Below are positions 17,018-26,705 of a DNA stretch of 64,000 bases, one piece after another. Origin of the DNA: JAAFIM01 sp964467315 (GTDB taxonomy: Bacteria; Bacteroidota; Bacteroidia; Chitinophagales; Saprospiraceae); contig CAYXSA010000004.1 of NCBI GenBank assembly GCA_964467315.1, positions 1 to 64,000 of the forward strand, given 5' to 3'. A program made the translations under genes and the position numbers. Numbering within the stretch: the first letter of the stretch is position 1; each line of letters starts with the position of its first letter. The notes beneath the pieces were generated by a model that worked only from the letters and a program-made list of their open reading frames with translations, had not been told where the DNA came from and did no database searches.

Positions 17018-17170
17018 GGGCGAGCCGCTGCGCCAACCCCCGCCGCTACGCGGCTGCCCCCTTGAAAGGGGGCAAAGGGCGCAGCGTCGGGCTATACATT
17101 TCGGGTCGCCCCTATGTGCCGCCCAAAGGGCGAACACATTGGTTCGCCCCTACATTTCTATCCCTCTCGC
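17018..17170 (+). repeat. TWJ element 6 (A class, plus orientation)
   Basis: Arm 1 is closed by CGCTGCGC/GCGCAGCG and contains two nested hairpins. Arm 2 holds GGGTCGCCCC- and GGGCGAAC-type palindromes. A satellite hairpin CGCCGCGC/GCGCGGCG follows at about 17183-17204. The element lies between the DUF1398 gene and the PARIS-like pair. Confidence 0.88.
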
Positions 17171-17334
17171 AAATATGGCGCACGCCGCGCGAAAGGCGCG
17201 GCGTAGCTGCGAGTAGACGCGACCCAAAGGGGAGCGAACAGCGCGGCGCGCTGATTTATTGAAAGTGGAGGTGTTTTTGTTTTTTTTGCGTTTATTTGTA
17301 GCGCATTTTTCATTTTTTATCAAAGTATAGCCGC

Positions 17335-18681
17335 ATGATACGTTTCCACAAATTATATATAAAGGGTTTCAAATCGCCTAAAAGAGAAATCAATTTCGAG
17401 TTTGCCGATGGTGCTATCACGGTCATCTACGGCAAAAACGGCAGCGGCAAAACTACGCTGCTGCGGGTGCTGCGGGCTATTTTGCAGAAAGATATTAGGA
17501 CGCTTTTTAACGAAAAAGTGCAAGATTTAAAATTAGAATATTCCATAAATGGGGAAAATAAGACCCTGCATTTTTTTCTTGTTCAGACAACGGTTGATGA
17601 CACTGAACGGCAGAAAGAGATGCTTATGAAATTCGACTCTAAAACTATGCTTTGGAAGGTTGTAGGAAAAAATAAAGACGGCAATGTTTTTCATTTATTT
17701 GTAAGTAATTGGGAAGGCTATGACGAAACACTAATGAATACATCGTCGATATTTTTTGGCATACATAGGGGTATATCTGAAATTTTTCAAAAAGGAACAG
17801 AAGAAACAACACGACTTATGCTTTTTGAGGAGATTGAAGCTATGGAACGTGAAATGCAAAAAAGAAAGATAAGGAGAGATCCGCTAGAATTTGAGGGGTA
17901 CCATGAAGCATACTACCGTTTGAGCCGCATCGCAAAGCGACTGCATAGAAGCGAAGAAAAAATAGAAACTTCCCAGCACGAATTTCACGATTTTGTTACT
18001 ATAAAGGCTATCGAAAAGTCAGTTTTAGATTATTATCAGCAAGGGCGTGAAAAAGTGATGGAGCAGGCAAGCAATGCTTTTTTTGAATCTATAGAAATTT
18101 TTGAGACGCAGGTAGGTAATAGTTTTGACTTGCCTGAAGGTATACAAAAGCGCGTAGAAAGTAAAAAGGACTTTATAGGTTCGGCTTTGGAGAAACAAAA
18201 TAAGTCGACTTTACGCGAGAAATTAGAAAAGTATATAGCAAATTTCGATTCAGCAGTTCTGGATACACCAATGTCGCGTGCGCTGCTGCTGAATATATTG
18301 GAAAAGGCAGAAGAGCCGAATCCAGAGTTGGAAGCTGTGCAGGCATTGCAGCGCATTTTTAATGACCATTTGGCGTATGGTAAAAGGCTCGAAATAACCA
18401 ACGAAAGCCTATTCATTCGCTTAGATGAGGAGGAAACGCATGATTTAAATAAGCTTTCGAGTGGAGAGCGCAATTTATTGAGTATGCTTACGCTGTTTTT
18501 GATAGTGGGGCGGGGCAGGGATTTTTTGATGATAGACGAGCCAGAAAATTCTTTGCATCTGGATTGGCAAGAGCATTTTTTACCGCTGGTGCAAAAGATG
18601 AACCCGAATGCGCAAATTATCGTAGCTACGCATAGCCCAGCCATCGCCCCCAATACAAAAGCCCTCAAAGAATTGATATGA
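17335..18681 (+). CDS. AAA ATPase, candidate PARIS sensor (AriA-like)
   Basis: A 448-residue ABC-type/AAA_21 ATPase. Walker A GKNGSGKTTLL lies near residues 34-44, an ABC signature-like KLSSGERNLLSML near 378, Walker B FLMIDEPENSLHLDW near 400 and the switch ATHSPAI near 430. A long insertion between Walker A and signature is partly coiled coil (LFEEIEAMEREMQKRKIRR). It overlaps the next gene by 4 bp (ATGA). The arrangement of such an ATPase followed by a DUF4435/TOPRIM gene matches PARIS, in which AriA detects phage anti-restriction proteins and releases AriB. The pair is clearly more AT-rich than its neighbours, suggesting transfer. A different ATPase-TOPRIM (OLD-like) system is the alternative. 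Confidence 0.7.
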   Translation: MIRFHKLYIKGFKSPKREINFEFADGAITVIYGKNGSGKTTLLRVLRAILQKDIRTLFNEKVQDLKLEYSINGENKTLHFFLVQTTVDDTERQKEMLMKFDSKTMLWKVVGKNKDGNVFHLFVSNWEGYDETLMNTSSIFFGIHRGISEIFQKGTEETTRLMLFEEIEAMEREMQKRKIRRDPLEFEGYHEAYYRLSRIAKRLHRSEEKIETSQHEFHDFVTIKAIEKSVLDYYQQGREKVMEQASNAFFESIEIFETQVGNSFDLPEGIQKRVESKKDFIGSALEKQNKSTLREKLEKYIANFDSAVLDTPMSRALLLNILEKAEEPNPELEAVQALQRIFNDHLAYGKRLEITNESLFIRLDEEETHDLNKLSSGERNLLSMLTLFLIVGRGRDFLMIDEPENSLHLDWQEHFLPLVQKMNPNAQIIVATHSPAIAPNTKALKELI

Positions 18682-19658
18682 GTTTAGCCTATACTGCTGC
18701 CCAAATTCTAAATAGAGCCAAACAGCAAAATACGCCTGCGGTTATCATCGAAGGCATAGACGATATCGCCGTATATGAGCGCATCGCCGATAGATTTTTA
18801 GCAGGTAAAAGGCTAAAATTTTATATCATTACGCATATAAAAGACTATGCAGAAGGGCAGGGGCGTGAAAAATGCGACCAAATTATAAAATGTATTCACG
18901 ATTTGCACGCGACGGGGCATTTTACCACTGACCCTGATAATCTACGGCGTATTTTGGGTATTATAGATGCCGATGTACGCCCGTTTCGCGCTGTACTGCC
19001 TACTCATATAGACCATCGTCCGCTATTGGGTAAGGGTTTGTTTATGCTGAAGTACTATTCGATGGAAACGTATTTTGTTAAGCCGAAACTGATACGTGAG
19101 CTTGTGGGACATTTGACATATTTTCCGAAGTCAAGGCTTACTACTGAAACTATTGGTTGGGTGGAAAATTTGTATTTTCAGGATACTGGGCTTGAGCATT
19201 TGTATTATTTATCGCTAGAAGCCTTGAAAAAGGCTTGCGATGACACATACAAAGACGAAAACACTATTTCGTATCGTGTTGATATTATCAGCAGCGACGG
19301 ATTGCGGACGCGGCATATGGCTTTGCTTGCCTCTAAAAAAGCAAATTTAGATGCTTTTGCGGCGAGTTTGTCGCTTGGTTTGGGCGATATCAAGCGCATC
19401 TGCAAGGGGAAATGGTATTTTCCTATGTATGTTTTTGATATTTGTAAACCTATAGCGTTACTGAATGATGCTTGTAAATCTGGGCAAATCGAAAAATGTG
19501 ACTCTTGTCTTGGAGGGCGGGAGCACGAATGTTTGTATAGAAAGCGAAAGACCTCAAACGATTACGATACTTTGAGGCAATTTGCATTGACCAGCTCTGA
19601 ACTGGAGGAGGCGGATTTTGAGGATATAATTGATGCTTTGCAGGGTCTACAGGCTTAA
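18678..19658 (+). CDS. DUF4435/TOPRIM protein, candidate PARIS effector (AriB-like)
   Basis: A 326-residue partner of the upstream ATPase. The TOPRIM-like motifs are VIIEGIDDIAVYERIA near residue 21 (the Glu) and ILGIIDADVRP near 95 (the DxD). The YSMETYF segment near 129 matches the DUF4435 pattern. A Cys cluster near residue 275 (CDSCLGGREHEC) could bind zinc. In PARIS the AriB dimer is a nuclease toxic to the cell, reported to act on tRNA. Residues needed for metal binding appear intact. Identification as PARIS rests on domain order and length, not on a database search. Confidence 0.68.
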   Translation: MSLAYTAAQILNRAKQQNTPAVIIEGIDDIAVYERIADRFLAGKRLKFYIITHIKDYAEGQGREKCDQIIKCIHDLHATGHFTTDPDNLRRILGIIDADVRPFRAVLPTHIDHRPLLGKGLFMLKYYSMETYFVKPKLIRELVGHLTYFPKSRLTTETIGWVENLYFQDTGLEHLYYLSLEALKKACDDTYKDENTISYRVDIISSDGLRTRHMALLASKKANLDAFAASLSLGLGDIKRICKGKWYFPMYVFDICKPIALLNDACKSGQIEKCDSCLGGREHECLYRKRKTSNDYDTLRQFALTSSELEEADFEDIIDALQGLQA

Positions 19659-19661
19659 TTA

Positions 19662-19697
19662 TCTTGCGCGCCGCGCGCCTTTCGCGCGGCGTGCGCC
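19662..19697. other. Strong GC hairpin after the PARIS-like pair
   Basis: GCGCGCCGCGCG and CGCGCGGCGTGCGC can pair around CCTTT. It may terminate transcription poorly because the T run is short; it is also the satellite hairpin of TWJ element 7. Confidence 0.6.
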
Positions 19698-19704
19698 GTG
19701 TTTT

Positions 19705-19817
19705 GCGTGAGGGATAGCAATGTAGAGCCGTAGTATGCTACGGCTCGCAATGAATAGCCCGACCCCGCGACCTTTAAGCCCGCATTTTTAATGCGGGCGG
19801 GGAGCGGGGGCACGCCC
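19705..19817 (-). repeat. TWJ element 7 (T class, minus orientation)
   Basis: Arm 1 has the constant internal loop TCCCC against TTAAAGGTC around a GCCCGCAT/ATGCGGGC stem. Arm 2 is the GAGCCGTAG/CTACGGCTC palindrome with the centre TATGC. It ends nine bases before the lptC stop codon and forms an inward pair with element 6 around the PARIS-like genes. Confidence 0.9.
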
Positions 19818-19825
19818 AAAAAAAA

Positions 19826-20380
19826 CTATCTACTCAAGGGATTGTCTAAATCGGAGCGGGCTTGAACGGTGCCGCGCACGCTATCGATGCGCCAGTCGGT
19901 GAAATCGAGATTGGAGCGAAAACCCTTGCCGTAGATGATTTGCGTGGGGGTCGTGATGGTAACGAGGCGGGAGGAATATATTTTTTGTTCGCGCTCGTCG
20001 CAGATGAGTTCTTCCGTTTGGAGGCGCTCGTTGCGATAGTTCCAGATGACGACGCTATCGCGCAGGGTGATGCGTTGGGACTGCTCGAATTGTTCGGCGA
20101 AGCGGGCAGTGAGTTGGCTCGTCGGCTCTTGTCGGGAGTCGAAAAACCAAACGGCGATGCCTGTGGGGAACTCTCGGCGCGGGTTGCGCGGGTCGAGATA
20201 ATAGAGCATCAGGGGCGCTTCGGCGCGCATCCGCACAACGGCGGAGTCGCTATAGAGCATAACGACAGAATCGGCGCGTTCTATGCCGATTTCGCTGGCG
20301 ATTTGGAGGCGTTGCACGTCTTCCATCGCGTTTTCGCAGGCGCATAAGAGGAGGCAGCAGAGGAAAAAAAGGTAGCGCAT
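19826..20380 (-). CDS. lptC: LptC-like LPS export lipoprotein
   Basis: A 184-residue protein with a lipoprotein signal (MRYLFFLCCLLLCACEN). The body is a beta-jellyroll-type sequence: SDSAVVRMRAEAPLMLYYL, then GIAVWFFDS, TARFAEQF and ITTPTQIIYGKGFRSNLDF, the last being the well conserved end of the OstA/LptC repeat in Bacteroidota. LptC anchors the periplasmic bridge that carries lipopolysaccharide from the LptBFG transporter to LptA. No other lpt gene lies nearby. A TWJ element borders the gene at each end. Confidence 0.8.
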   Translation of the reverse strand: MRYLFFLCCLLLCACENAMEDVQRLQIASEIGIERADSVVMLYSDSAVVRMRAEAPLMLYYLDPRNPRREFPTGIAVWFFDSRQEPTSQLTARFAEQFEQSQRITLRDSVVIWNYRNERLQTEELICDEREQKIYSSRLVTITTPTQIIYGKGFRSNLDFTDWRIDSVRGTVQARSDLDNPLSR

Positions 20381-20416
20381 AGCGTTGGGAATGGGCAGTG
20401 GAGGGGATATATTTTT

Positions 20417-20519
20417 GGGCGTGCCCCTGCTCCCCGCGCCGCGAAAATCGCGGCGCTTAAAGGTCGCAGGGTCGGGCTATCCGAGCCGTAGCATGCTACG
20501 GCTCTACTATCCCTCACGC
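20417..20519 (+). repeat. TWJ element 8 (T class, plus orientation)
   Basis: Arm 1 is CCCTGC/GCAGGG with the TCCCC against TTAAAGGTC internal loop around GCGCCGCG/CGCGGCGC. Arm 2 is the exact GAGCCGTAGC/GCTACGGCTC palindrome. It lies between the divergent lptC and hibernation-factor genes. Confidence 0.9.
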
Positions 20520-20718
20520 ATTTTTTATATAAAGCTAAATCGCTTTATCTATCAAGAAATGGGCGATGGAGGCGATGTATAAGGAGAAAAACGCAAAATT
20601 TTAGGCTTAGGGGCAGAAAAAAGGCTTTTTTTGTTTGGTGGTTTGGGGCAAAGTCTGCATTTTGCGGCGTTGATAAGCGATAGAACGCATTATTTCACCT
20701 TAAATACAAGCGACGGAT

Positions 20719-21015
20719 ATGGAAGTACAAATTCAATCGGTGCATTTCGATGCGGACAAGAAGCTGCTGGAATTTATTGAGAAGAAATTGGAGAAGTTGG
20801 AAACTTTTTTCGACCGTATTGTGTCTGGCGATGTGATACTGCGACTGGAATCAGGCGAAGCGCAAGAAAATAAGTTTGTAGGCATCAAATTGAGTGTGCC
20901 AGGTGCGGTGTTTGTGGCTGAAGATACGGCGCGGACTTTCGAGGAAGCGGCAGATGAGGCGGCTGATTCTTTGCGTCGGCAGCTGATAAAGCACAAAGAA
21001 AAGCAGCGCAGCTAA
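20719..21015 (+). CDS. Short ribosome hibernation-promoting factor (HPF/RaiA)
   Basis: A 98-residue protein: VQIQSVHFDADKKLLEFIEK at the start, the IVSGDVILRLE strand, and AEDTARTFEEAADEAADSL, all matching short HPF/RaiA proteins. The family binds the 30S subunit in the decoding region and stabilises inactive ribosomes in slow growth. Basic residues at the carboxy end (RRQLIKHKEKQRS) fit rRNA contact. It lies just upstream of the tRNA-tuf cluster, as in many Bacteroidota. Confidence 0.9.
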   Translation: MEVQIQSVHFDADKKLLEFIEKKLEKLETFFDRIVSGDVILRLESGEAQENKFVGIKLSVPGAVFVAEDTARTFEEAADEAADSLRRQLIKHKEKQRS

Positions 21016-21053
21016 AAAAAATAGAAAAAAATTAAAAAAACTTAGCAAAAAAC

Positions 21054-21083
21054 TTGCAGGTAACGAAAACCGTCGTATATTTG
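21054..21083 (+). promoter_or_regulatory. Promoter of the tRNA cluster
   Basis: TTG at 21054-21056 and TATATTTG at 21076-21083 are 19 bp apart. The first tRNA begins 65 bp downstream. Confidence 0.75.
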
Positions 21084-21147
21084 CACTCGCAATGAAAAAC
21101 GAGGCTACTCGCCAAGTAACTAAATTGCGCACTACGCAAAAGCATCA

Positions 21148-21220
21148 GCCGGTGTAGCTCAGTTGGTAGAGCAGCTGATTTGTAATCAGCTGGTCGTGGG
21201 TTCGAGTCCCTCCATCGGCT
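21148..21220 (+). tRNA. tRNA-Thr (anticodon TGT)
   Basis: GCCGGTG pairs with CATCGGC in the acceptor stem. The anticodon loop is ATTTGTAAT and the T loop is GTTCGAGTC. CCA is not encoded. Confidence 0.95.
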
Positions 21221-21258
21221 CTATAATTAGAAGATGTTTTTGCGTAGTTTTATATTTT

Positions 21259-21341
21259 GGGGGTGCGCCGAAGTTGGAGAGACGGGCTTGACTGTAAATC
21301 AAGTGCTTTCAGCTGAATAGGTTCGAATCCTATTACCCCCA
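21259..21341 (+). tRNA. tRNA-Tyr (anticodon GTA)
   Basis: GGGGGTG pairs with TACCCCC. The anticodon loop holds ACTGTAAAT, a long variable arm (GTGCTTTCAGCTGAAT region) marks a class II tRNA, and GTTCGAATC is the T loop. Confidence 0.95.
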
Positions 21342-21368
21342 CTCTTATAAAAGTTATAGTTTTAGCAA

Positions 21369-21441
21369 GCAGGTGTAGCTCAGTTGGTAGAGCGTCAGCC
21401 TTCCAAGCTGAAAGTCACGAGTTCGACCCTCGTTACCTGCT
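21369..21441 (+). tRNA. tRNA-Gly (anticodon TCC)
   Basis: GCAGGTG pairs with TACCTGC. The stem TCAGC/GCTGA carries the loop CTTCCAA with anticodon TCC. Confidence 0.95.
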
Positions 21442-21471
21442 CTTAAAATTGTCGAAATTTGTCGACGTTGT

Positions 21472-21505
21472 AAAAAAAGGGAATGCAAGCGTTCCCTTTT
21501 TTTTT
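21472..21505 (+). terminator. Terminator inside the tRNA cluster
   Basis: AAAAGGGAA and TTCCCTTTT form a stem with a T run, separating tRNA-Thr-Tyr-Gly from the second tRNA-Thr and tuf. Confidence 0.75.
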
Positions 21506-21550
21506 AGCGTTTATTTTTCGGCAGAAAAAGACAGCATTCTGCTCATTCAA

Positions 21551-21622
21551 GCCGATGTAGCTCAGCGGTAGAGCACCACCTTGGTAAGGTGGGGGTCGGG
21601 AGTTCGATTCTCCTCGTCGGCT
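21551..21622 (+). tRNA. tRNA-Thr (anticodon GGT)
   Basis: GCCGATG pairs with CGTCGGC. CCACC/GGTGG closes the anticodon loop TTGGTAA with anticodon GGT. Confidence 0.95.
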
Positions 21623-21816
21623 CTCGAATAAGACAAGTAAAGGGACACAACAAAATTGGGCAGTAAAAGCATACACTATTATTTTTTATAGTAGGTTATA
21701 CTTTTCTGTTCTACCACAGACCAACCTGAGTTATAGCTGGCTTGCGTTGGCTAAGTCCCTGCCAACAGACAAGACCGACTACAAATTTCAATCACTAACT
21801 ACAGATTTAACTCAAA

Positions 21817-23004
<1,188 letters not shown>

Positions 23005-23023
23005 TACCAATCCTCATATAAAT

Positions 23024-23071
23024 GCTAAGGGCAAAGCTGCAACGCCCAGCCCTTAGCTTTTATTATTTTTT
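23024..23071 (+). terminator. Terminator after tuf
   Basis: GCTAAGGGC and GCCCTTAGC form a 9-bp stem followed by a T-rich stretch, just before tRNA-Trp. It may be partial, because tRNA-Trp and secE follow. Confidence 0.65.
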
Positions 23072-23075
23072 ATAC

Positions 23076-23148
23076 GCGGGTGTAGCTCAATTGGTAGAGT
23101 GGCGGTCTCCAAAACCGTAGGCTGGGAGTTCGAGCCTCTCCACCCGCG
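23076..23148 (+). tRNA. tRNA-Trp (anticodon CCA)
   Basis: GCGGGTG pairs with CACCCGC. The anticodon loop CTCCAAA holds CCA. It is placed between tuf and secE. Confidence 0.95.
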
Positions 23149-23182
23149 CTAAATAACTCAAACTTAGAGTTGTTGATAAAAA

Positions 23183-23223
23183 TTTTGAAGCCTGCAAGCC
23201 CACGCGGCTCGCAGGCTTCAAAA
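23183..23223. other. Long palindrome between tRNA-Trp and secE
   Basis: TTTTGAAGCCTGC and GCAGGCTTCAAAA are perfectly complementary, with AGCC/GGCT nested inside. It could be a terminator or a processing structure at the end of the tRNA. Confidence 0.6.
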
Positions 23224-23266
23224 GCGTAAAAAAACAGCGCTTTTATATCTACTCGTTTTCACGACC

Positions 23267-23440
23267 ATGATAAAATATATCAAAGAAAGCTTCTACGAGC
23301 TTCGCCATAATGTGACTTGGCCTACTGCCAGCGAACTACTGCAAACTACCGTCATCGTTATCATCGCCTCCGCTATGCTTGGCTTGGCTATCTTACTGAT
23401 GGATATTACTTGGATGTTTGTTACCAAACCCGTCCGCTAA
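23267..23440 (+). CDS. secE: SecE, preprotein translocase subunit
   Basis: A 57-residue single-span membrane protein, short enough to be overlooked. MIKYIKESFYELRHNVTWPT is the conserved amphipathic start with the invariant NVTWP, and one transmembrane helix (TTVIVIIASAMLGLAILLM) follows. SecE clamps the SecY channel. It lies 15 bp upstream of nusG, the usual pairing. Confidence 0.95.
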   Translation: MIKYIKESFYELRHNVTWPTASELLQTTVIVIIASAMLGLAILLMDITWMFVTKPVR

Positions 23441-23455
23441 ATAATTCCCCTATAC

Positions 23456-24025
23456 ATGGCTGACGAAAAACAACAACATCTCCGCTGGTACTGCCTACGC
23501 GTCATATCCAATAAAGAGCGCAAAATAAAAGAACGCATCGACTGGGAACTTGCTCGCAATGGCTGGGATAAAGACGGACTTGTTACCCGAATTATCCTAC
23601 CCGTGAAAGTACAACGCAAATTGCGCAATCGCAAAATCGTCGTACACGAACAAATACTAATGCCAGGCTATCTCATCGTAGAAGCCGATGCCAATGCTTG
23701 GAAAAAAGACGATATCCTGCCCTCTATCACTGGAGTAAAAGATGTCATTGATTTTTTGGGCAAAGAAAACCCAACCCCCATGCGCGAAGAAGAAGTACAA
23801 CACATCTTACGCATGATGGACGCAGGCGAAGAAGATAGCATGGAACTCGCAGAACCCTTCATCATTGGCTCACAAGTCAAAATTATAGAAGGCATGTTCG
23901 AGAACTTTGTAGCCGAAATCCACGAAGTCAACGAAGAAAAGAAAAGACTGAAAGTCATTACCAAAGTATTTGGTAGAGATACAGAAGTCGAACTTAGCTT
24001 CACACAAGTCGAAAAACAACAGTAA
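23456..24025 (+). CDS. nusG: Transcription termination/antitermination factor NusG
   Basis: A 189-residue protein with an NGN domain (RWYCLRVISNKERKIKERID; the exposed ILMPGYLIVEA hydrophobic patch near residue 70) and a carboxy KOW domain (IIGSQVKIIEGMFENFVAEI). It contacts RNA polymerase and couples it to the ribosome or Rho. It is co-oriented and closely spaced with secE and rplK. Confidence 0.97.
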   Translation: MADEKQQHLRWYCLRVISNKERKIKERIDWELARNGWDKDGLVTRIILPVKVQRKLRNRKIVVHEQILMPGYLIVEADANAWKKDDILPSITGVKDVIDFLGKENPTPMREEEVQHILRMMDAGEEDSMELAEPFIIGSQVKIIEGMFENFVAEIHEVNEEKKRLKVITKVFGRDTEVELSFTQVEKQQ

Positions 24026-24055
24026 TACACTCATATTCATTCATATTTCTACCTA

Positions 24056-24508
24056 ATGGCAAAGGAAATTCAAACGCTTGTCAAACTGCTTGCAAAAGGC
24101 GGTCAGGCTACCCCACAGCCGCCTATCGGTCCTGCGCTGGGTGCTAAAGGTGTAAATACAAAAGACTTCTGTACAAAATTCAACGCGGCTACCCAAGATA
24201 GAATGGGTAAATTGCTCCCCGTCGTCGTTACCGTGTACAAAGACAAGTCTTTTGATTTTATCATCAAGACCATTCCCGCCAATTTGCAACTGTTTGAAGC
24301 CGCCAAGCTCAAACAAACACAAGGCTCGCCAGAGCCCAACCGCAAAAAAGTCGGCTCCGTAACTTGGGATCAAGTCAAAGCCATCGCGCAAGACAAAATG
24401 CCCGACCTCAATTGCTTTACCGTAGAAAGCGCTATGAAAATGGTCGCTGGTACAGCGCGCAGCATGGGTATCACCGTTAGCGGCGATGCTCCTTGGGCTG
24501 CAAAATAA
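24056..24508 (+). CDS. rplK: 50S ribosomal protein L11
   Basis: A 150-residue protein. The amino-terminal PPIGPALGAKGVNTKDFC segment and the carboxy RNA-binding domain ending MKMVAGTARSMGITVSG are standard L11. It forms the GTPase-associated centre with 23S rRNA. A 131-bp gap separates it from rplA. Confidence 0.97.
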   Translation: MAKEIQTLVKLLAKGGQATPQPPIGPALGAKGVNTKDFCTKFNAATQDRMGKLLPVVVTVYKDKSFDFIIKTIPANLQLFEAAKLKQTQGSPEPNRKKVGSVTWDQVKAIAQDKMPDLNCFTVESAMKMVAGTARSMGITVSGDAPWAAK

Positions 24509-24639
24509 TCCCAACAACAACAACACAAAAAAAGACGCGTCTATCCGCTAACAGCCGCTTTACCTCGAAGCCGCCAACTGCAAACACCGCAGTAGCATAG
24601 CTCAAGCAGACGCTCACACCCTCTCGCTCCAAAAACACA

Positions 24640-25332
24640 ATGGCAAAAGTATCTAAAAAACGCGCCGAAGTCATCAAAAAAGTAGATGCCGCAAAGCTCT
24701 ACAACTTAGAGGAAGCAATAGCACTCGTCAAAGATGTGAATACTGCGAAATTTGATGCCTCCATCGACCTTCACGTCCGTCTCGGCGTAGACCCCCGTAA
24801 AGCAGACCAAAATCTGCGCGGTACTATCACCCTGCCACACGGCACAGGTAAAGACAAAAAAGTCCTCGCTTTCTGTACCCCCGACAAAGAACAAGAAGCC
24901 CTCGATGCAGGCGCTGATTATGTCGGCTTGGACGAATATATCCAGAAAGTTTTAGGCGGCTGGACAGACGTAGACGTTATCGTCGCTACGCCCAACGTCA
25001 TGGTGCAAATCGGTAGATTAGGCAAAATTTTGGGCCCACGCAACCTTATGCCCAATCCCAAAACCAATACCGTTACCGTCAATATCGGCGACGCTATCCG
25101 CGAAATCAAAAAGGGTAAAATCTCTTTCCGCGTCGATAAATTCGGTATCGTCCATACTACCGTTGGACGCGCTTCCTTTAGCGCCGAAAAACTCACCGAC
25201 AACGCTCGTGAGGTGCTCTCCACACTTCAAAAAATGAAGCCCGCCACCGCAAAAGGCATCTACTTCAAAACAATTTTCACCGCCTCTACCATGAGCCCCA
25301 GCGTGAAAATTGACCCCAAAGTCGTGAAGTAA
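24640..25332 (+). CDS. rplA: 50S ribosomal protein L1
   Basis: A 230-residue two-domain protein, with VRLGVDPRKADQNLRGTITL near residue 45 and LGKILGPRNLMPNPKTNTV near 125-145. Both are L1 hallmarks. It binds the mobile L1 stalk of 23S rRNA and in many bacteria represses its own operon. The 48 bp before rplJ hold no obvious L10-leader fold that I can verify. Confidence 0.97.
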   Translation: MAKVSKKRAEVIKKVDAAKLYNLEEAIALVKDVNTAKFDASIDLHVRLGVDPRKADQNLRGTITLPHGTGKDKKVLAFCTPDKEQEALDAGADYVGLDEYIQKVLGGWTDVDVIVATPNVMVQIGRLGKILGPRNLMPNPKTNTVTVNIGDAIREIKKGKISFRVDKFGIVHTTVGRASFSAEKLTDNAREVLSTLQKMKPATAKGIYFKTIFTASTMSPSVKIDPKVVK

Positions 25333-25380
25333 CACCCTCACTATCCTCTCCACCGCTCAAAACTTCGCCTCCATAATACA

Positions 25381-25914
25381 ATGACCAGAACAGAAAAAAC
25401 CGCTGTCATTGAAGAACTTAAGGGTAAATTTATTGCAAGCAAATATTTTTACATCACCGATTGTTCTACTCTGCCAGTTTCCAAAATAAATAGCCTCCGC
25501 CGCCAATGCTTTGAAAAAGGCATCAAACTCACGGTCGCTAAAAATAAACTCATCAAGAAAGCGCTTGAATGGGCAGAAATCGAAACGCAACAACAGTATA
25601 GCGAACTCTTTAGCGCCCTCAAAGGCTCTTCCGCTATCATGTTCACCGAGACAGGCAACCTGCCCGCCAAACTTATCAAAGATTTTCGCGGCGATGCGCA
25701 AATCCCCGCCCTCAAAGCCGCTTACATCGATTCTGCGGTCTTCTTAGGCGAGGAAAGCCTCGAATCCCTGCTCAAAATCAAGTCCAAAGAAGAACTCTTG
25801 GGCGATATTATCCTCGCGCTGCAATCTCCCATGCAAAACGTCTTGGGCGCACTCCAATCTGGCGGCAATACCATCGCTGGTCTGCTCAAAACGCTCGAAG
25901 AGCGCGAAGGCTAA
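25381..25914 (+). CDS. rplJ: 50S ribosomal protein L10
   Basis: A 177-residue stalk base protein: TRTEKTAVIEELKGKFIASK at the start, KGIKLTVAKNKLIKKAL near residue 45, and a carboxy helix (ALQSGGNTIAGLLKTLEERE) that binds L7/L12 dimers. Normally rplL follows within about 100 bp; here 342 bp with TWJ element 9 intervene. Confidence 0.96.
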   Translation: MTRTEKTAVIEELKGKFIASKYFYITDCSTLPVSKINSLRRQCFEKGIKLTVAKNKLIKKALEWAEIETQQQYSELFSALKGSSAIMFTETGNLPAKLIKDFRGDAQIPALKAAYIDSAVFLGEESLESLLKIKSKEELLGDIILALQSPMQNVLGALQSGGNTIAGLLKTLEEREG

Positions 25915-25977
25915 TAGCCAACTCCTCGCAAGGCTTCCCCTCTTTCTTATACGATAGGTCTTGAAAAAGGCAATTTG

Positions 25978-26095
25978 GGCGAGCCGCCAGCCGCAAATGC
26001 GGCTGCCGTCGGGCTATGCGGGGTTTCAGTGTGGGGCAGCCATATAAGGCCGCCCACACACCGCGCCAAAGGCGCGCCCCTCCTATCCCTCTCGC
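25978..26095 (+). repeat. TWJ element 9 (A class, plus orientation)
   Basis: Arm 1 is CAGCCGCA/TGCGGCTG. Arm 2 is closed by GGGG/CCCC and contains two hairpins (GTGTGG-type and GCGCC/GGCGC). It sits within the ribosomal protein operon between rplJ and rplL, in the direction of transcription. Confidence 0.9.
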
Positions 26096-26256
26096 TTGGG
26101 GGCTCCCTACAAAATTGCCTCCGATTCAGCCCTGTCCCCGCTGCCGCCTCCCTTTGCGCCTTCACTGTTACGCAACGCAGCGCAAAAAAAAAGCAGCAGC
26201 CCCCCCCTCTCTCTCCAATAATCCATTGTCCCACACACAAATTTATCTCGTCCAAA

Positions 26257-26628
26257 ATGGCTGACTTGAATCAACTGGCAGAACAACTCGTAAATCTTAC
26301 AGTTAAAGAAGTTAAAGAACTTGCTGACATCCTCAAATCTCAATACGGCATCGAACCAGCTGCCGCAGCAGTAGCAGTAGCAGCCACAGGCGGCGGAGCA
26401 GTTGCAGCTGTAGAGCAAACAGCTTTCGACGTTATCCTCAAAGCTGGCGGTGCAGCCAAATTGACTGTTGTTAAAGTAGTGAAAGACCTGCTCGGCAATA
26501 GCCTCAAAGAAGCTAAAGACCTCGTCGATGGCGCTCCCTCTACTATCAAAACGGGCGTAACTAAAGACGAAGCCGAAAACATGAAAAAAGCACTCGTAGA
26601 AGCAGGTGCTGAAGTAGACATCAAATAA
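26257..26628 (+). CDS. rplL: 50S ribosomal protein L7/L12
   Basis: A 123-residue stalk protein. It has the amino-terminal dimerisation helices (LNQLAEQLVNLTVKEVKELA), an Ala/Val/Gly-rich hinge, and a carboxy domain with AKLTVVKVVKDLLGNSLKEA and KDLVDGAPSTIKTGV that recruits translational GTPases. The start is the ATG where homology begins; an upstream open frame runs through TWJ element 9. The gene is enclosed by elements 9 and 10 in opposite orientation. Confidence 0.96.
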   Translation: MADLNQLAEQLVNLTVKEVKELADILKSQYGIEPAAAAVAVAATGGGAVAAVEQTAFDVILKAGGAAKLTVVKVVKDLLGNSLKEAKDLVDGAPSTIKTGVTKDEAENMKKALVEAGAEVDIK

Positions 26629-26664
26629 TTGCAGCGCCTCATAGCGCCCAATTAGTCCTACGCG

Positions 26665-26703
26665 TAGGCTTAGTTACTCCTCCAAAAGTAACTAAGCCTA
26701 TTT
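26665..26703 (+). terminator. Terminator-like stem after rplL
   Basis: TAGGCTTAGTTACT and AGTAACTAAGCCTA form a perfect 14-bp stem. Only a short T run follows, then a promoter-like sequence, so read-through to rpoB is possible. Confidence 0.7.
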
Positions 26704-26705
26704 CG

